In this document: piece by piece, positions 14,531-26,900 of the stretch
How the letters are laid out: the number at the start of each line of letters is the position of its first letter
Position numbering within the stretch: the first letter of the stretch is position 1
Source of the DNA: Cheilinus undulatus
Taxonomy: Eukaryota > Chordata > Actinopteri > Labriformes > Labridae
Direction: 5' to 3'
Length of the DNA: 64,000 nt
Assembly (NCBI RefSeq): GCF_018320785.1
Contig: NC_054886.1
Coordinates: 7,129,207 to 7,193,206, forward strand
The notes under the pieces: model-generated
The model's database searches: none
Told to the model about the DNA's origin: nothing
The model's input: only the letters and a program-made list of their open reading frames with translations
Program-made: the position numbers and the translations under genes

Positions 14531-15331
14531 CCCTATTAAACTGGTTTTCAAAGTGTGAGGCGGGCCTCCCCTGGGGGGCACCCAAGGGCCTCAGGAGAGG
14601 TGCAGAACCATAAACCAGAAGGTGATTTGTTATGCTAACTTCTGCTGTCTGTGGGGCAAAATGGACAGATTTATATTTACTACAGACACTATACTATAGA
14701 GTCGACTTTTAAAGTTTGGATTTTCCTGCATTGGTCCTGATAATGCTCAGCAGCCACGGTGTTTAAATTGCAAAGATGAACAAGCTGATGACAAGGCTAT
14801 GTAAACTCTAGGGGCATACAGAAATAAAGCATTAAGTCTAGTGACCAAAACCAAGGGAAGTTTTTGACAGGTAGTAAAAGGAATTTTGGTCACTGAAGGT
14901 AACAGACATTTAGTGTCGTAAACAAGAAGACAGCCACTGCATATGCAGGTTTTTGGCACCAAAAGCATGTACTAGGCAAGGCTGAAGGTGGATGATGAAC
15001 TGCAGTTATGCAAACTTGCATCAACTGCATAAATGCAAACTCACAGATCCCACTAAAAAAATTAAGCATAAATATCAGTTAATATTCACACTTAACTCAT
15101 TACTGAAGCTAAAGAGCTGATTGCCTTGGTAAGATGGATGTTTAAAGACATACACAGACCAAAAAAAAAAAAAAAATTAAAAATGTTAAAAGATGAGACA
15201 TAAATGTTTGAAATATAGTTACTTATATTTTCATTATCTTGTTTTTTTATGGAAATGGGGGTCCACAGAAAAAAAAATTTTCTCCTAGGGGAGGCTCACT
15301 CTCAGACACTTTAAAAACCCCTGCCCTATTA
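14531..15331. mobile_element. hAT-type MITE with perfect 8-bp TSD
   Basis: The element is 14539-15323 (785 bp), bounded by identical CCCTATTA octamers at 14531-14538 and 15324-15331. Inverted ends: GGTTTTCAAAGTGTGAGG on the left and, complemented, GGTTTTTAAAGTGTCTGAG on the right, followed on both sides by an AGCCTCCCCT-like block. The interior has no transposase frame. The target octamer is part of the 39-bp array unit. Confidence 0.88.
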
Positions 15332-15386
15332 CACCTTTAATTCTTTAGGCATACAACAAGTAATATGCCCTTATTACTTCCCCTAT

Positions 15387-15750
15387 ACTAGTGGTTCTCA
15401 ACTGGTGGGTTGGGGCCCAAAAGTCAGTCGCAAAACCCTTTTTAGTTGGTCGCAAATGTGTGCCAGAAAAAAAAAAAAAAGTGACAAAATCTCTAACTAC
15501 AGAAGCACTAAATGGACATACAATAATTTCATGAATGTATTTTTTTTTTCAAGATTTCTACCTAGTTATCTCCCTTTTGATGGGAAATAAAGCTGGTTTA
15601 CCCAAGGTAACAAGGACATTTTTAGAGAACCTACCAAACTTTCAAGATATCTTAGGAAAATTGATGAAAATAAGATGTATGCATGCAAAGCTTTCTGCAA
15701 TGATGTGCTTTTCTAACCTGTTTGTTTGTCCCGTCTCTTTGCTCGATACA
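15387..15750. mobile_element. hAT-type element fragment
   Basis: It starts AGTGGTTCTCAACTGGTGGG, a typical hAT-derived repeat end, and continues with a GGGGCCCAAAAGTCAGTCGC block. The matching right end is not visible, so the copy is truncated or its right border has decayed. Confidence 0.55.
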
Positions 15751-15831
15751 TTGTTTATGACCAAGGTTGTATGCCTCTCTTACACTAGATATGATGATTT
15801 AGGTCTTATGCCTTAAACCCTATATGATCTA

Positions 15832-16140
15832 GCAGTGTTTACCAACCATTTTTCCTTGAAGCTCCCCTACATGTACCTAAGAAAAGTGGAGACCCTCCAG
15901 GACCCAAGAGAGAAGCGACACACTGCTGTCAAAAATCAACATAGATTTTAATTGTTTCACTGATAAAACCCTATAAAGGCCTCTGCATGCTTTTCTTATC
16001 AAAAGACCTTTGTATGAACTACTTCATGACTGCTTTATCATGGTTTTAGTCAATCCTTGCAAATCTAATTTTGGCAGCTTCAGAGCAGACAAAGCCTTGC
16101 GCCGCCCCCATAATGACAGAGGTCAAGCTACAATGGAGGT
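15832..16140. repeat. Fragment of CAGTGTTTACCAACC-type repeat
   Basis: It starts CAGTGTTTACCAACCATTTT after the array phrase and continues AAGCTCCCCTACATGTACC, wording typical of dispersed fish hAT-derived repeats. No right end was identified. Confidence 0.45.
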
Positions 16141-16641
16141 AACATAACTGACTTTAATATAGTAAACTGCCCCATTTATAATGCAGTGAAGGCTATAATA
16201 TAGGATATATGTTCTGTTTTATACACATAGAGAAATTAATACCTTTTTTTACTCCACAGCAATGGTGTTTTGTGGAAATATAGTGACTCACCTTTAAATT
16301 ATTCACCCTTTCCAAATACCGTTTTTAGTCTTTTTCATGTCCTAAGAAATTTTAATTTTGCGTTTTTCTAATCATTCTCCTTAAACTTGCGATTTATGAA
16401 ATCAACAAGGAAATCCACAAGAGAATAATGCACTTACAGCAACTTAACAGTGTAGACATGTATTAATGCCAAAAGCGAAATTTGATTTAAGACAACCTAC
16501 AAGTCAAAATTAGACTTTTTAAAACAATAAAAGACTTTAAACTTTAAAAAATCATATTTTAGACTTCATAAAGATCTGCAAGAACCCTGCATGTACACAA
16601 AAAAACCCAAACAATGTTGGTTTTTAAATTGAAATATGAAC

Positions 16642-16647
16642 TTTATT
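16642..16647 (-). terminator. drap1: Probable drap1 poly(A) signal
   Basis: AATAAA on the minus strand (TTTATT on the plus strand), about 1.1 kb past the drap1 stop, with no closer strong AATAAA in the UTR that I prefer. This places the transcript end near 16625. Inference only. Confidence 0.5.
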
Positions 16648-17770
16648 TCACCCATACAAAATAAAAAGAATGTTAAAAGTTTTACAATACAGTGTCAACT
16701 GTCTATTTGGAAACATTTCATACCGAGACTGACATGTAAATGGGAAGTCCCACCTCTGCTTTCAATTGATACTTTAAAACAAGCTAAAAGAGGGAAAAAA
16801 TGTCGACAATAACGAAGAAAGTTGCTGAAATTTGTCAAAGGAGGGCCAGAATAGAAACAAAGGAGGACTAAAGACAACTTTAAAAACAAAGTTATGGTCC
16901 GAGTCACAGTATAAATCAGATGGGTGATTTGGGGGGGGGTTAACGGGTCGTATAAAATAATAATACAGACACTGAGAGCGCCAAAAACAACAACAAAGTG
17001 GAAGCTAATGATTAACCTGCTGATATGTTTGACTTCAGAGAAAGGTTTACAGTTCTCCTGGTAAAAACGTGAATTAAAAATACAAACTAATGCAAAGAAA
17101 AAGCTGTAGTTACTTAACCTATAGTAAAAATACACCTGCTTCCTTGTTTATGTTACAGCCTGACAATTGGACTGAGCAGCGAGTCGTGACAAAGCCGGGA
17201 AGTACGGCTCACGTTTGAACAGCAGTGTTTCATGGCCAATCAATAACACAGTAATAGAAGACTTTATCAGGGAGACAATGAGCTTCTTTTCCTTCAAAAA
17301 GTGCTGATTGCTCACTAAATACTTCCAAAAACGGTTGATTTTGCAATAAGACTTTGATAAACACCTATAGATTTCTCTGAGCCGGCCTAAATGTTTGAGT
17401 TCACTTCATTACGTCTACTACAGAGAATTTAAGAAAGTGCCAAAAGAAAAAAGCTACAAATAAACACAACCCACACCTATCCAGTCTGCAGGGGCTTGTG
17501 GCGAAATAACAGTGACGACTGCTGATTTTAATATTCAAAATAGAGCGACCGACTTGTTAAAAAACATCCTCCTCTACAATAAAATAAAACCTTTTTAAAA
17601 AAGAAAATTAAAACACATAATATACAGCCAGGTTCCTATTTCCTTATCCTGCAGCGGTGTCGTTCTTAGCCGGCTCCCGAGGGCTGTGATGAAGAGTCTT
17701 TCCCCGCTGCGGGTTCGTCTTAAGAAATCAAAAATTATGTTGAGTGTGTGGAAGAGGAGGGAAAAGGGAG

Positions 17771-17954
17771 CTAAGAGTCATAGTCTTCGTCGTCATCCTC
17801 GTTTTTGTGCGGCGCAGGAGCAGGGGGAGGCGGCACCATGCTCATCATGGAGGGGTGGGGCGTAAAGGCCATGCCGCCCTGGGGTTGAGCTGGAGCCATG
17901 CCGCCCATGGAGACCATGTTGCCCATCTGCATGTACTGAGGGGGTGCATTTGAG
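17771..17954 (-). CDS. drap1: drap1 terminal coding exon 7
   Basis: Encodes 60 residues and the TAG stop: a Met/Pro-rich run, then [15 protein letters not shown]. The 3' UTR follows to about 16630. Confidence 0.93.
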
Positions 17955-20900
17955 CTGTGGGGTGACAGGCAGAGGAGTTTAATTATCTCATACTAAAAAG
18001 AAAATGACGCAATGTACGCTCAACTACATGTTAGTCAGACTGATAATTAAATCGGACTTTTATTTTTTAGCTGGGTAAGGCGTGTCTTCATTTTTACAGA
18101 GTACCTCCAGTTTGAATGTTCTCAGTTAACCAGATTTAGTTTTTTTTTCTCATGTTTAGATCCAATTTTTTAAAATGTGATCAGACTGAGGATGCTTTCG
18201 TGATTCACCACTGCCTCCTCTGTATTTCTAGTAGAAGAACAGCGCCCTCTTCCTGTCTATCTCTATAAAACAATCCTTTGTAATGTGGCAGTTTTTTAAA
18301 TTTAAAAATAGCAGCAGAGGTTTCCAGTTTTTAGACACGAAGAACTTTTTTGTCATGGAGAAAGGCAAAAGGGGAAGTTGTCTAGGCCTGTCTCACTGGG
18401 GGACCATGGAGGTTAAGAAAAATAGTCTACCCTTAATTCAATCAATGATAAACAAGAATTCCTTTACAGATAAATAGGGCAGCAACTAATTATTGCTGTA
18501 ATTATCAATCAACGGGCCAAAAGCTAAAAATATGAGATTATAAAAAACATTTGCTAGGCTTTTCTACATCAAGACTAACAATGATAGAATAACACACAAA
18601 AAGGTATGAATGGTATGATATGGTATATGGTCTATCACATGTAATCCCCCTGAGCCTCACGGACACTCATGATGACAAAACTAACCTACTCTCAATGAAG
18701 GACTTTGACTTAAACAGGGGATACTGCCACTGTGTAGTCAGAGTACTTTTCCTGCCACCTCTGGCAAACATTTTAGCACAGAAGAGCGACACATTTAACC
18801 AAACAAACATCTTCTTATACACCTTTTCACAAACTTACACAGGCACAATTGTTCTACTCTTACCCTGTGCCCACAGCAGCATACCTCTCCTCTCTCCTGC
18901 TTGAATCTTGAAGGACATAAAAGACACCCCACAGGGGAAATATAATCGGTTTTGAATGTTCAAAGCTCCACCGCTTAGTTTTTTTATCCCGAGTCTTTCC
19001 CTACAATTTTCTATACGTAGCCCTGAGCCCTCAATGTTGACAAGACTTTGATTGTTTTATTCTAGAGATCTTTTATGGAGCTCTTTTCAAGTTTTTGTTT
19101 AATTTTGTTTTATAGGACTCTTACTATAGAAGATAATATAACAGATAATAACCAAGATAATTGGTACTCAGCTGCTCTATTACAAAGGTTTTTGACAGGT
19201 TTTGAAGACAGCACGGTCAATCTTGACCACCCTTTATTGGAGATATTGACGAAATATCTAAAAAAACCAGATACAAATTCTTTTTTGGCCCCTTTGCAAT
19301 AGGTGAACTTCATTTGCACAACCCTTGAATGCACTATCCTTGTGGCGTTGATGATTTTCATTTGTTTTTAGAATGGAGGGCTGTATTCATTTTAAAGTTT
19401 TGACATTTTACATTCATTTTTTAATGTTCTCTTATGCACTTTATTATACTTTGAGATTCTTTTTTAATCAGTGTTGGTTACAAGCTGCTACTATGATGTA
19501 CCTTGTCAATATAAACTGTGTTTTTAACTGTCTTTATACCACTATCTGTGAACCAAATTTCCCTGTGAGACAATAAAGCTCTGAACTGAACTGAGTGTCT
19601 CATTTCTCCTCACAATTTCCATCAATTATAAAGTATTACCATCAAAGAAATCAGTGGAAAGAATATTTGTCAAATGTCTGCATGTGATGCGAAGTTTCCC
19701 TCTGTGGCACCTGAGATGTGCAACACAACAAGCCCCTGAATAAATCTGTTGTCTACTCGTGAGCCAAACACAGTGGCACTGCACTGGCATGTGGCATCAT
19801 TTGACACGCTTCAATCGCTGTCCTTAGGACACACCAATAGCATTGGTCAACAGTTAAACTCCCCACCAGACACTGCATGGCCAGGTGCTTGAAAGAGCAG
19901 AAAGCCCGGTCAGGGATTACCTACCTGCCTCACCGGGCAATTAAAAAAAAAAAAAAAAAGATTAGCAGGAGTGGTATTTCATCAGCAGCTGAGGCCTCTT
20001 GTCTATTCCACACCTCGAACAAAAGATGGTGCTACATTTCCTTTTCTGTGCCCTCAAACAGAGCTGCTCCTATGGCAAGAGAGATGGACAAAACAGCAGT
20101 TCTCTCTGGGAAACACTCTGCCAGCCCTGTCATGTCCTAGAGCAGAAGCAAGTGCCATGGCGTGGAGCATCTGCAGGCATCTGGCCACCGCTGGTGTGGG
20201 TTTGTTCATTGAACAAAATCGCCGCCTCCACAGCTGGTGCAAGTGTGTTTGGGCCTTAAAATGACCGATATCAGTGATGTTCATAGGAGTATGATTTTCC
20301 ATCCCAATAAACGCAAACTATAAATGCATTTAGCCAACAAATCTATTCCAACAAATACATTCTGTGAACCAACTTTGCCCTGTAAAAATGAAATCTGGTT
20401 TGAGACTCTGCCTCTGGGCAGGTTTATCGGCATTTTCTAGATTATATCAGTGCTGAACCGCACAGTTTCTATGAGAAGCTGTCAGTGTTCTCAGCTATTT
20501 ATTTTAGAGAAGAGTGTTGTGGCAAAAAGGCAGCAGTCAGACACGGGACGGTAGCAGGTGGCTGTGTTACAAGCGTTTGACTGGATTGTAGGCCAGAACT
20601 GTTTAAAATGGTTGATGATCAGTTCAATTCCAGATGATGAAGGGGTTCAGATTTAACCCTTTAACCTGCTAATGCATGCATCTCTAATTATTGACTTATC
20701 AATTAATTGTTACAGCCTTAGACCTAAATATTCACCATTGGTTTTAAATACAAAAAGATATACACATTCATGGTTGTCACAGTAAAATGTAGCTTGTTGT
20801 CATCAGGAGGCATGGCATTAATGTCCACAGCTATGCTGACCACACTCAGCTTTATGTGTCCGTGTCTCCTGATGACACAAGGCCACTTGATGCCCTATTT

Positions 20901-23900
20901 AACTGTATTTTAGATATCAAATCATGGATGGCAGAAAACTTTTTACAGCTCAACCAGGACAAAACTCAGGTTTTAGTAACTAGTGCAGGAGACAAGAGAG
21001 AGAAACTGGTCAGCAAACTCCAAACATTATCTTTTAATCCGTGTGAGCAGGCTAAAAATTTTGGTGTTTTATTTGATTCAGAGCTGAATTTTGAACGGCA
21101 CATACAGGATATTACCAAAAAAGCATCTTATTATTTTAAGAACATAGGCCGAGTGTGGCAGTTTCTCTTTCAAGCCAATCCAGAGACATTAATTCATGCT
21201 TTTATCACCTGTAGAATTGACTATTGTAACACTCTTCTTTCTGGTCTCCCTGAGAAGAATATTTCACACCTGCAGCTGCTCCAGAACTCAGCTGCATGGC
21301 CACTGACGAAGCCCAGAAAGAGAGATCACATTACACCAATTTTAAGGTCTCTGCATTGGCCACCAGTCTGTTTTGGAATTGATTTTAAGATTCTTTTACA
21401 GGTTTTAAAAGCTCTTAATGATCTTGGCCATTCTTGTTTATCTTATTTGCTTTTACTCAATGAGCCCAGTAGTAGTAGGCCTTCAGGAAGTTCTCTGTTA
21501 ACAGTCCCCAAAGTAAGAACTCAAACTTACAGTGAGGCATCTTTTTATTACTACGGCCCCCGTCTGTGGAACAGCTTACCAGAAGACCTGAGGGCTGCAC
21601 CTGCTGTTAAGGTTTTAAAAATAAACTCAAGACCTACCTTTTTTGTCTGGCCTTTAACTAAATTTTAGATCATCAACTTAATTTGTTTGAGTGTTTTAGC
21701 ATTTATTTCTCTCTAGTTTTAATGTCAGGATTGTCTTTTAGTAGCTTATCCTCTTGTCATAGTTTATAAAGTTCTCTTTATGTCTTATTATTATTTTTAG
21801 TGCTTTTATTCCTATTTTAGTATCTTTGTTCTGTTTTCATTTCATTTTATGTGCCTTTGTTTTTACGTTTTAACCTAACCGCCAGTGTTTCCTCATTCTG
21901 AATTTTAAGATGGCGTTTCTAGTTGTCTGACTACTCAATGTGCTTAATGATATACTTGCCAATGTTGTGTTTGGATTGTGGGGTGGGGAAGAGGGGACAG
22001 GGATGGGGAAACGGATGGGTAGGGAGGGGTGGGATAGGGTGGAGTCATACATTTTTTTTTATATTTTATTTGTGTGTAAAGCACTTTGTGCTACATTGTT
22101 TTGTATGAAAAGTGCTATACAAATAAAGATTGGTTGATTTTAAAGTATAAACTCTTGTTCCCTTAGCTGTTGGACTGTCTGTCCCGCTCAGTCCCACAGC
22201 CTGGATGGAAAAAGGGTCATGTTATTACCTGTTATTGTTATTATTATTATTATTATTACTCTTGTTCACAAATTTTCCATGGTTATCTTTATAGTGCACA
22301 TTTTGACTTAGCTTGAAATGTCAGTAGTAGATACCTGCACTCATTTTATGCATTATAAAACTGCATTATCATTAACAACCTTTTATATGCAACAGCTGTC
22401 CTGAATGGGCTAACACTGGCAAATGCAGAGTGGTTTAAAACATAGCCCTGTATACCAGTGAATTTTGATCGATCAAGATGTTTTTTCGCGTAGTTGGATG
22501 AGCTGGTTTTGCCATAGGTGGACATGGAGTCTCTAAAACACAGCGGGTCTCGTACCTGTGGAACCTGGATGCAGCCTGCAGATTTGTGCTTGACTGAGAG
22601 CCGTCCTCCTCATCTCCATCTGTCTCACTGTCTTCAGATTCGTCCTGTTTCCAACAGAGACATGAAAATCATGAATAAAGTGAGCCTTTTCTTTAACTTA
22701 AACATGTTCTTTGAACAGAGGAAGTCAAATAAGTTGTAAAACTGTTGGAAAACTATCAGTGATTCCACAGTCTACAAAGTTTAGTGTCTTTACTCCTAGA
22801 AAAAGTAATGTACAAACTCTTGTACCTTTGCCATTTTCTCTGTTACACTTTCCTGTTTTTATACTACATAAATTGAGGATTTAGGTCGCTGATGGGCTGG
22901 GCTCCAGAATTAACTAGAAAAGCACTCAGAGAGTGCAGACCTCCGCCATTAGCCCTATCTCCCAATAGTAAAGAATCCTTTAAAAAATTCCTGGATCCAA
23001 ACAGTGATCCGGATTAGTCCCAAAATCTAATCAGTTCTTCCTTATGCCATTTCTGACATTTCCTGAAAATTTCATGAAAATCCGTCCATCACTTTTTGAG
23101 TCATGTTGCTAACAAACAAACAAATAAACGAACAAACCCATCCATCACCTCCTTGGCGGAGGTAAAAATATAAATAAAAAGACATTCTTAAATAAAGGAG
23201 GGTGCCAATGGCAGGTTTACTTTCAGGAACAGAGCCCTTAAAAAGTGTGTGGTGAGCTCTGTTGGCTTTAGTCTGCAACAGAAACATTAGAAACATATGA
23301 TCCTTCATTTATCTTGATAACACATAAATCAGATAAATATTTTAAAAGCTTTAATAACTGCTAGCATGATGATAAATTCTCTTCTCAAAATATCTCACTG
23401 TGTTGAGATTCTTGTAAAAAAACACAAAAATAACACTGATGATTGCTGTAGGTCTGCATGCAGAATCAAACCTCCTACCTCTTGCTCTGACTCGGTGCCA
23501 GACAGCTTCTTGTCCTTGCCTTTGGAGCCAGCTCCTCCGTTCTTGCGGCCAGACCCTGGTTTTCGACCCCTGCTCAGAAAACAAAGGAGAAACCAAATGC
23601 TGTGTCAAACAAGCTGCTGTTTCAGCTTTTGAGGGATGCTTGTTTCGGAGAGGATTCAGTCACAGTCAAGGCAAAAGATTGAGCAGAAGATACGTGACTA
23701 TTTGCTGTTTGGTTACTGTCCTGCAGCATAACTCTGCATCATTTCCATAAACAGAGATGGGAACGATGCTGCTGGAAATTACTTTCAGCCATTTATATTC
23801 AAAGGCGCTCAGCATCTCTCATTCCCACAGCTGAGAAAAAGTTTCTAAATACTCTTTGCTTACAACCACTTTAAATTGAATCACAATCCAATCAGCCACA

Positions 23901-26900
23901 CTTTAGTGAAAAAGTCTTCTAACTTGTTTAATTTATGTGAAATTCTTTGCCGAGCGCTCTGCCTCAGTGCCATGGTTTGATTTGACAGTCAATACCGCTT
24001 TTTCTTCACTACAATCCTCAATAATTAGTTCTCCCTCTGCAGAGATGAAAAAACCTGCTCTCTCTTGTACTTCTTTTTTTGTAATTAATCTATAATCACA
24101 AAACAAACTTTGTTTTAGTCGATACCAATTACAGGAGTAGATGTTCCTGGAAAAGCTAAAGGTAGCTCTTCTTGTCTTTAGAAAGGCAAAGCCCTGTTTG
24201 AGATCAGTTATTCATGTCCAAGGTTTCAACCAACAACTAAATATCAAATAAAAAACCGTAACACCCACATAGATGAGTCATACTTGAGCCCTAATTAAAG
24301 AAACCAGTAATGATCCCCAGACTGATCCAGAACTAGTCATTATCAGATGATTTTCATTAAAAATATGTGATCAATAGATCGGATTTATATGTTTTCTATT
24401 TCACATACTATTTTTTATGATCATTTTTTGCTATTTCATCCTGCTTGCATCCACCACGCTATCCTACTTTCACTCTATTTTTATACTTTTAGCCTTTAAA
24501 GAGGTAGTGAACACTTCTACATCTTTTTCAGCTGCTTTACCTTTAGTAACGCTGGTGCTGGAGCCAACAGCCCGAACAGGTAGTGCTCAGGACCACCACG
24601 GCCCACCACCACAATACAGCCTGCTTCAGGGGACTCTGGGGGAGGAAAAGTCCTCCACCTCAAATATTGCTCTGAGGCAGCAGCGCTATGGGACTCTGGC
24701 TGAATCTCAAACTCCTCCCTGAGCCTTGAGCCCTTATTGGCTTAACTGACTGCACCTGGAAAGTGATTGAGTGCATGAGGCTGCAAAAGGGCTTGAAGTG
24801 GTAGAAACAAGAATGGGACAGCCCTTTGTTTTTTTTGTTGACAATCGGCATCTTGCAGAGCTAAAAACAAAGATAAAAACAAGCGTGCCTCACCTATAGA
24901 CCTGTTTTCTCAGTGGATGAAGGCTGTTTTATATAATATACTTGCAGAAAAAATACTTCTTTTTTGGAACATCCATCCCTTTTGCACCTTCCATGTTTTT
25001 TGTTTACAATTTCACTCTTTTCACTTAACTTTTGTAGCATTTACCGGTGGGCATTCCCCGATAATTCCTGTCATACATCACAGTGCAATGAACTATGGGT
25101 AGTTCCCTCACACTAAGTCCGCAGAGATGCCCACTCATGGAAAGGGTGCACAAAGGGCTCAAAAAGTCAGCGAGAGATCCCTCACGCACTTTATGATTTG
25201 ACAGTGGGACAGCCTTAAGCCCTTACAGGCTTAGCAGGAGCGCACCTAAAAGTCAGTGAGTGTGTGAGTGTGGATATTGGGATTGGGCCTCTGTGTCACT
25301 TTCTGGCAAGGGGACGTCACTGTCACTCCCGCCTCATCTGGAAAACCCCGTCCTTTTCCCCTCCCTCCTCTCAGTACCAAACTGCTCACTTTCTGTGCAT
25401 TTTTCAAAAGTCTTAAGTGGGCGGAGTTAGCTCTGAGCTGGGGGTTTACTTACACTTTAAACATTGATTTGCTCATCCATATACCGTCATATAAATATTG
25501 TAACAACCCTTAGTTACACAATGTAGATGTTCATGATGCATGTTTATGTTGAGGTTACTGTTGCTTTAAGACCACATGAATGTAGCACACTGATTGGCTG
25601 CTGATATGTGAAGCTGGGATGTTGTGGGAAGTGGGGAGCCCCCGTGTTGTGCGAGGACTGAGAGGGAATTCGAGTTGGCATGGGTTACGGTCGGAACAGT
25701 AGCCCTGTTTTAGTGCATTCTGTATGCTCAGTTGCAAGAAAATAAAGCCGTCCTGCAAAGAAATAAACTCTCTGGTACTTCCACAAGGAGTGCAGATGTT
25801 ATGTTTTTGGCATGCAGGGTCCTAAGGATCTAATCTGGGGCTGAAGGGCAGTGTCAAGCTCGATACATGTTGACACACACGTCGCTCTGCAGCCAGTGTA
25901 AAGCTTGATAGTATCTCATTTTCTGGCCTTTTTACCAAGGTTATTACTAACTATTTATTTATTTAAGCTTTATTTAAGTCTCAAAAATCATCAAGGTTTC
26001 CCTCAATTACAATGACATCCAGATACAAACAGAAAAATGATGCTCAGATAAAACAATCACATACTGTAGTGCAATGATTTGAGAGCATTTCCTTAAAGTG
26101 CCCAAAAGAAACTAAAATGCCAATCTTGAGTTTCCTGACAATTGTTCCACATTTTAGGAACATAAAAGCTAAAAGCAGTTTTCCCAAATTTAGAGTAAAC
26201 CCTCAGGGCCTGCAGCATTAAGCAGTCAGTAGAGCGAGTGTTATAATGTCCAGCGGTCAAGTTCAGGAACTAAATAACTAAAACTAATTCAAAAATCAAT
26301 TTTGTTAACTGAAACTGAATAAAAACTAAGCTTTACCAAATAAGGAAAACAAAAGTAAACTGCATAATGCGCTTACATAACTAAAATAAGATAAAAATAG
26401 AGACAAAATATCCTTATTTTAATTTTAGTTTTTGGCACAACTGTACTGACTGGCACCTAAATCTGAGTCTGTGGAGAGTAAAATGGCCTGAATTGATTGG
26501 TTAAGACTTCACACAGTAGTTTCATGTTGTATTCAAACATCACCTTTAAATAAATAAAATGGTAAAAAAAAGAGTAGCCTGTTTGAATATGATTTAAAAA
26601 TTTATGATGTTCGCTCTGCCCAGTAAAATATGCTGTTGACTGAATAAAGATGACTCCTGTGCTCGTTTATCAGGTTATACTGTCACCTGTAGAAAATCCC
26701 AGTGTACTACAAAGCTAAGTAGACTAACCAACTACTAAACCAGCAGCTATTTCAAAATACTAAATATATCGGCATCAACAGCAGAGCTATTAAGACCTCT
26801 ATTTCTCTTTTAGTCATGTATTGTTTCACAATTAAAGGTGGAATATTTTCCTTTACAATTTGAAGACAAAGCAGATTTACAAGCTGCTAAAAAGGTATCA

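Larger units (their letters stand above)
13850..16250. repeat. Degenerate ~39-bp tandem array, interrupted by MITEs
   Basis: Phrases of the form ATATGCCCTATTAYACCCTATAT recur through 13858-14540, 15324-15385, 15770-15830 and 16150-16220. In the cleanest part (14443-14520) two adjacent units are 39 bases each. The array is broken by elements at 14050-14266, 14539-15323 and from about 15387, which inserted into array units. It is non-coding and lies 3' of drap1. Confidence 0.75.

Noticed and set aside
16695..17135. 146-codon minus-strand frame
   Set aside because: It sits in the drap1 3' UTR downstream of the stop; hydrophobic but no signal or family likeness and no conserved motif.
19877..20264. 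Three overlapping frames of 86-97 codons
   Set aside because: All three frames and the opposite strand are open; no recognisable motif; lies in drap1 intron 6 near an A17 run.
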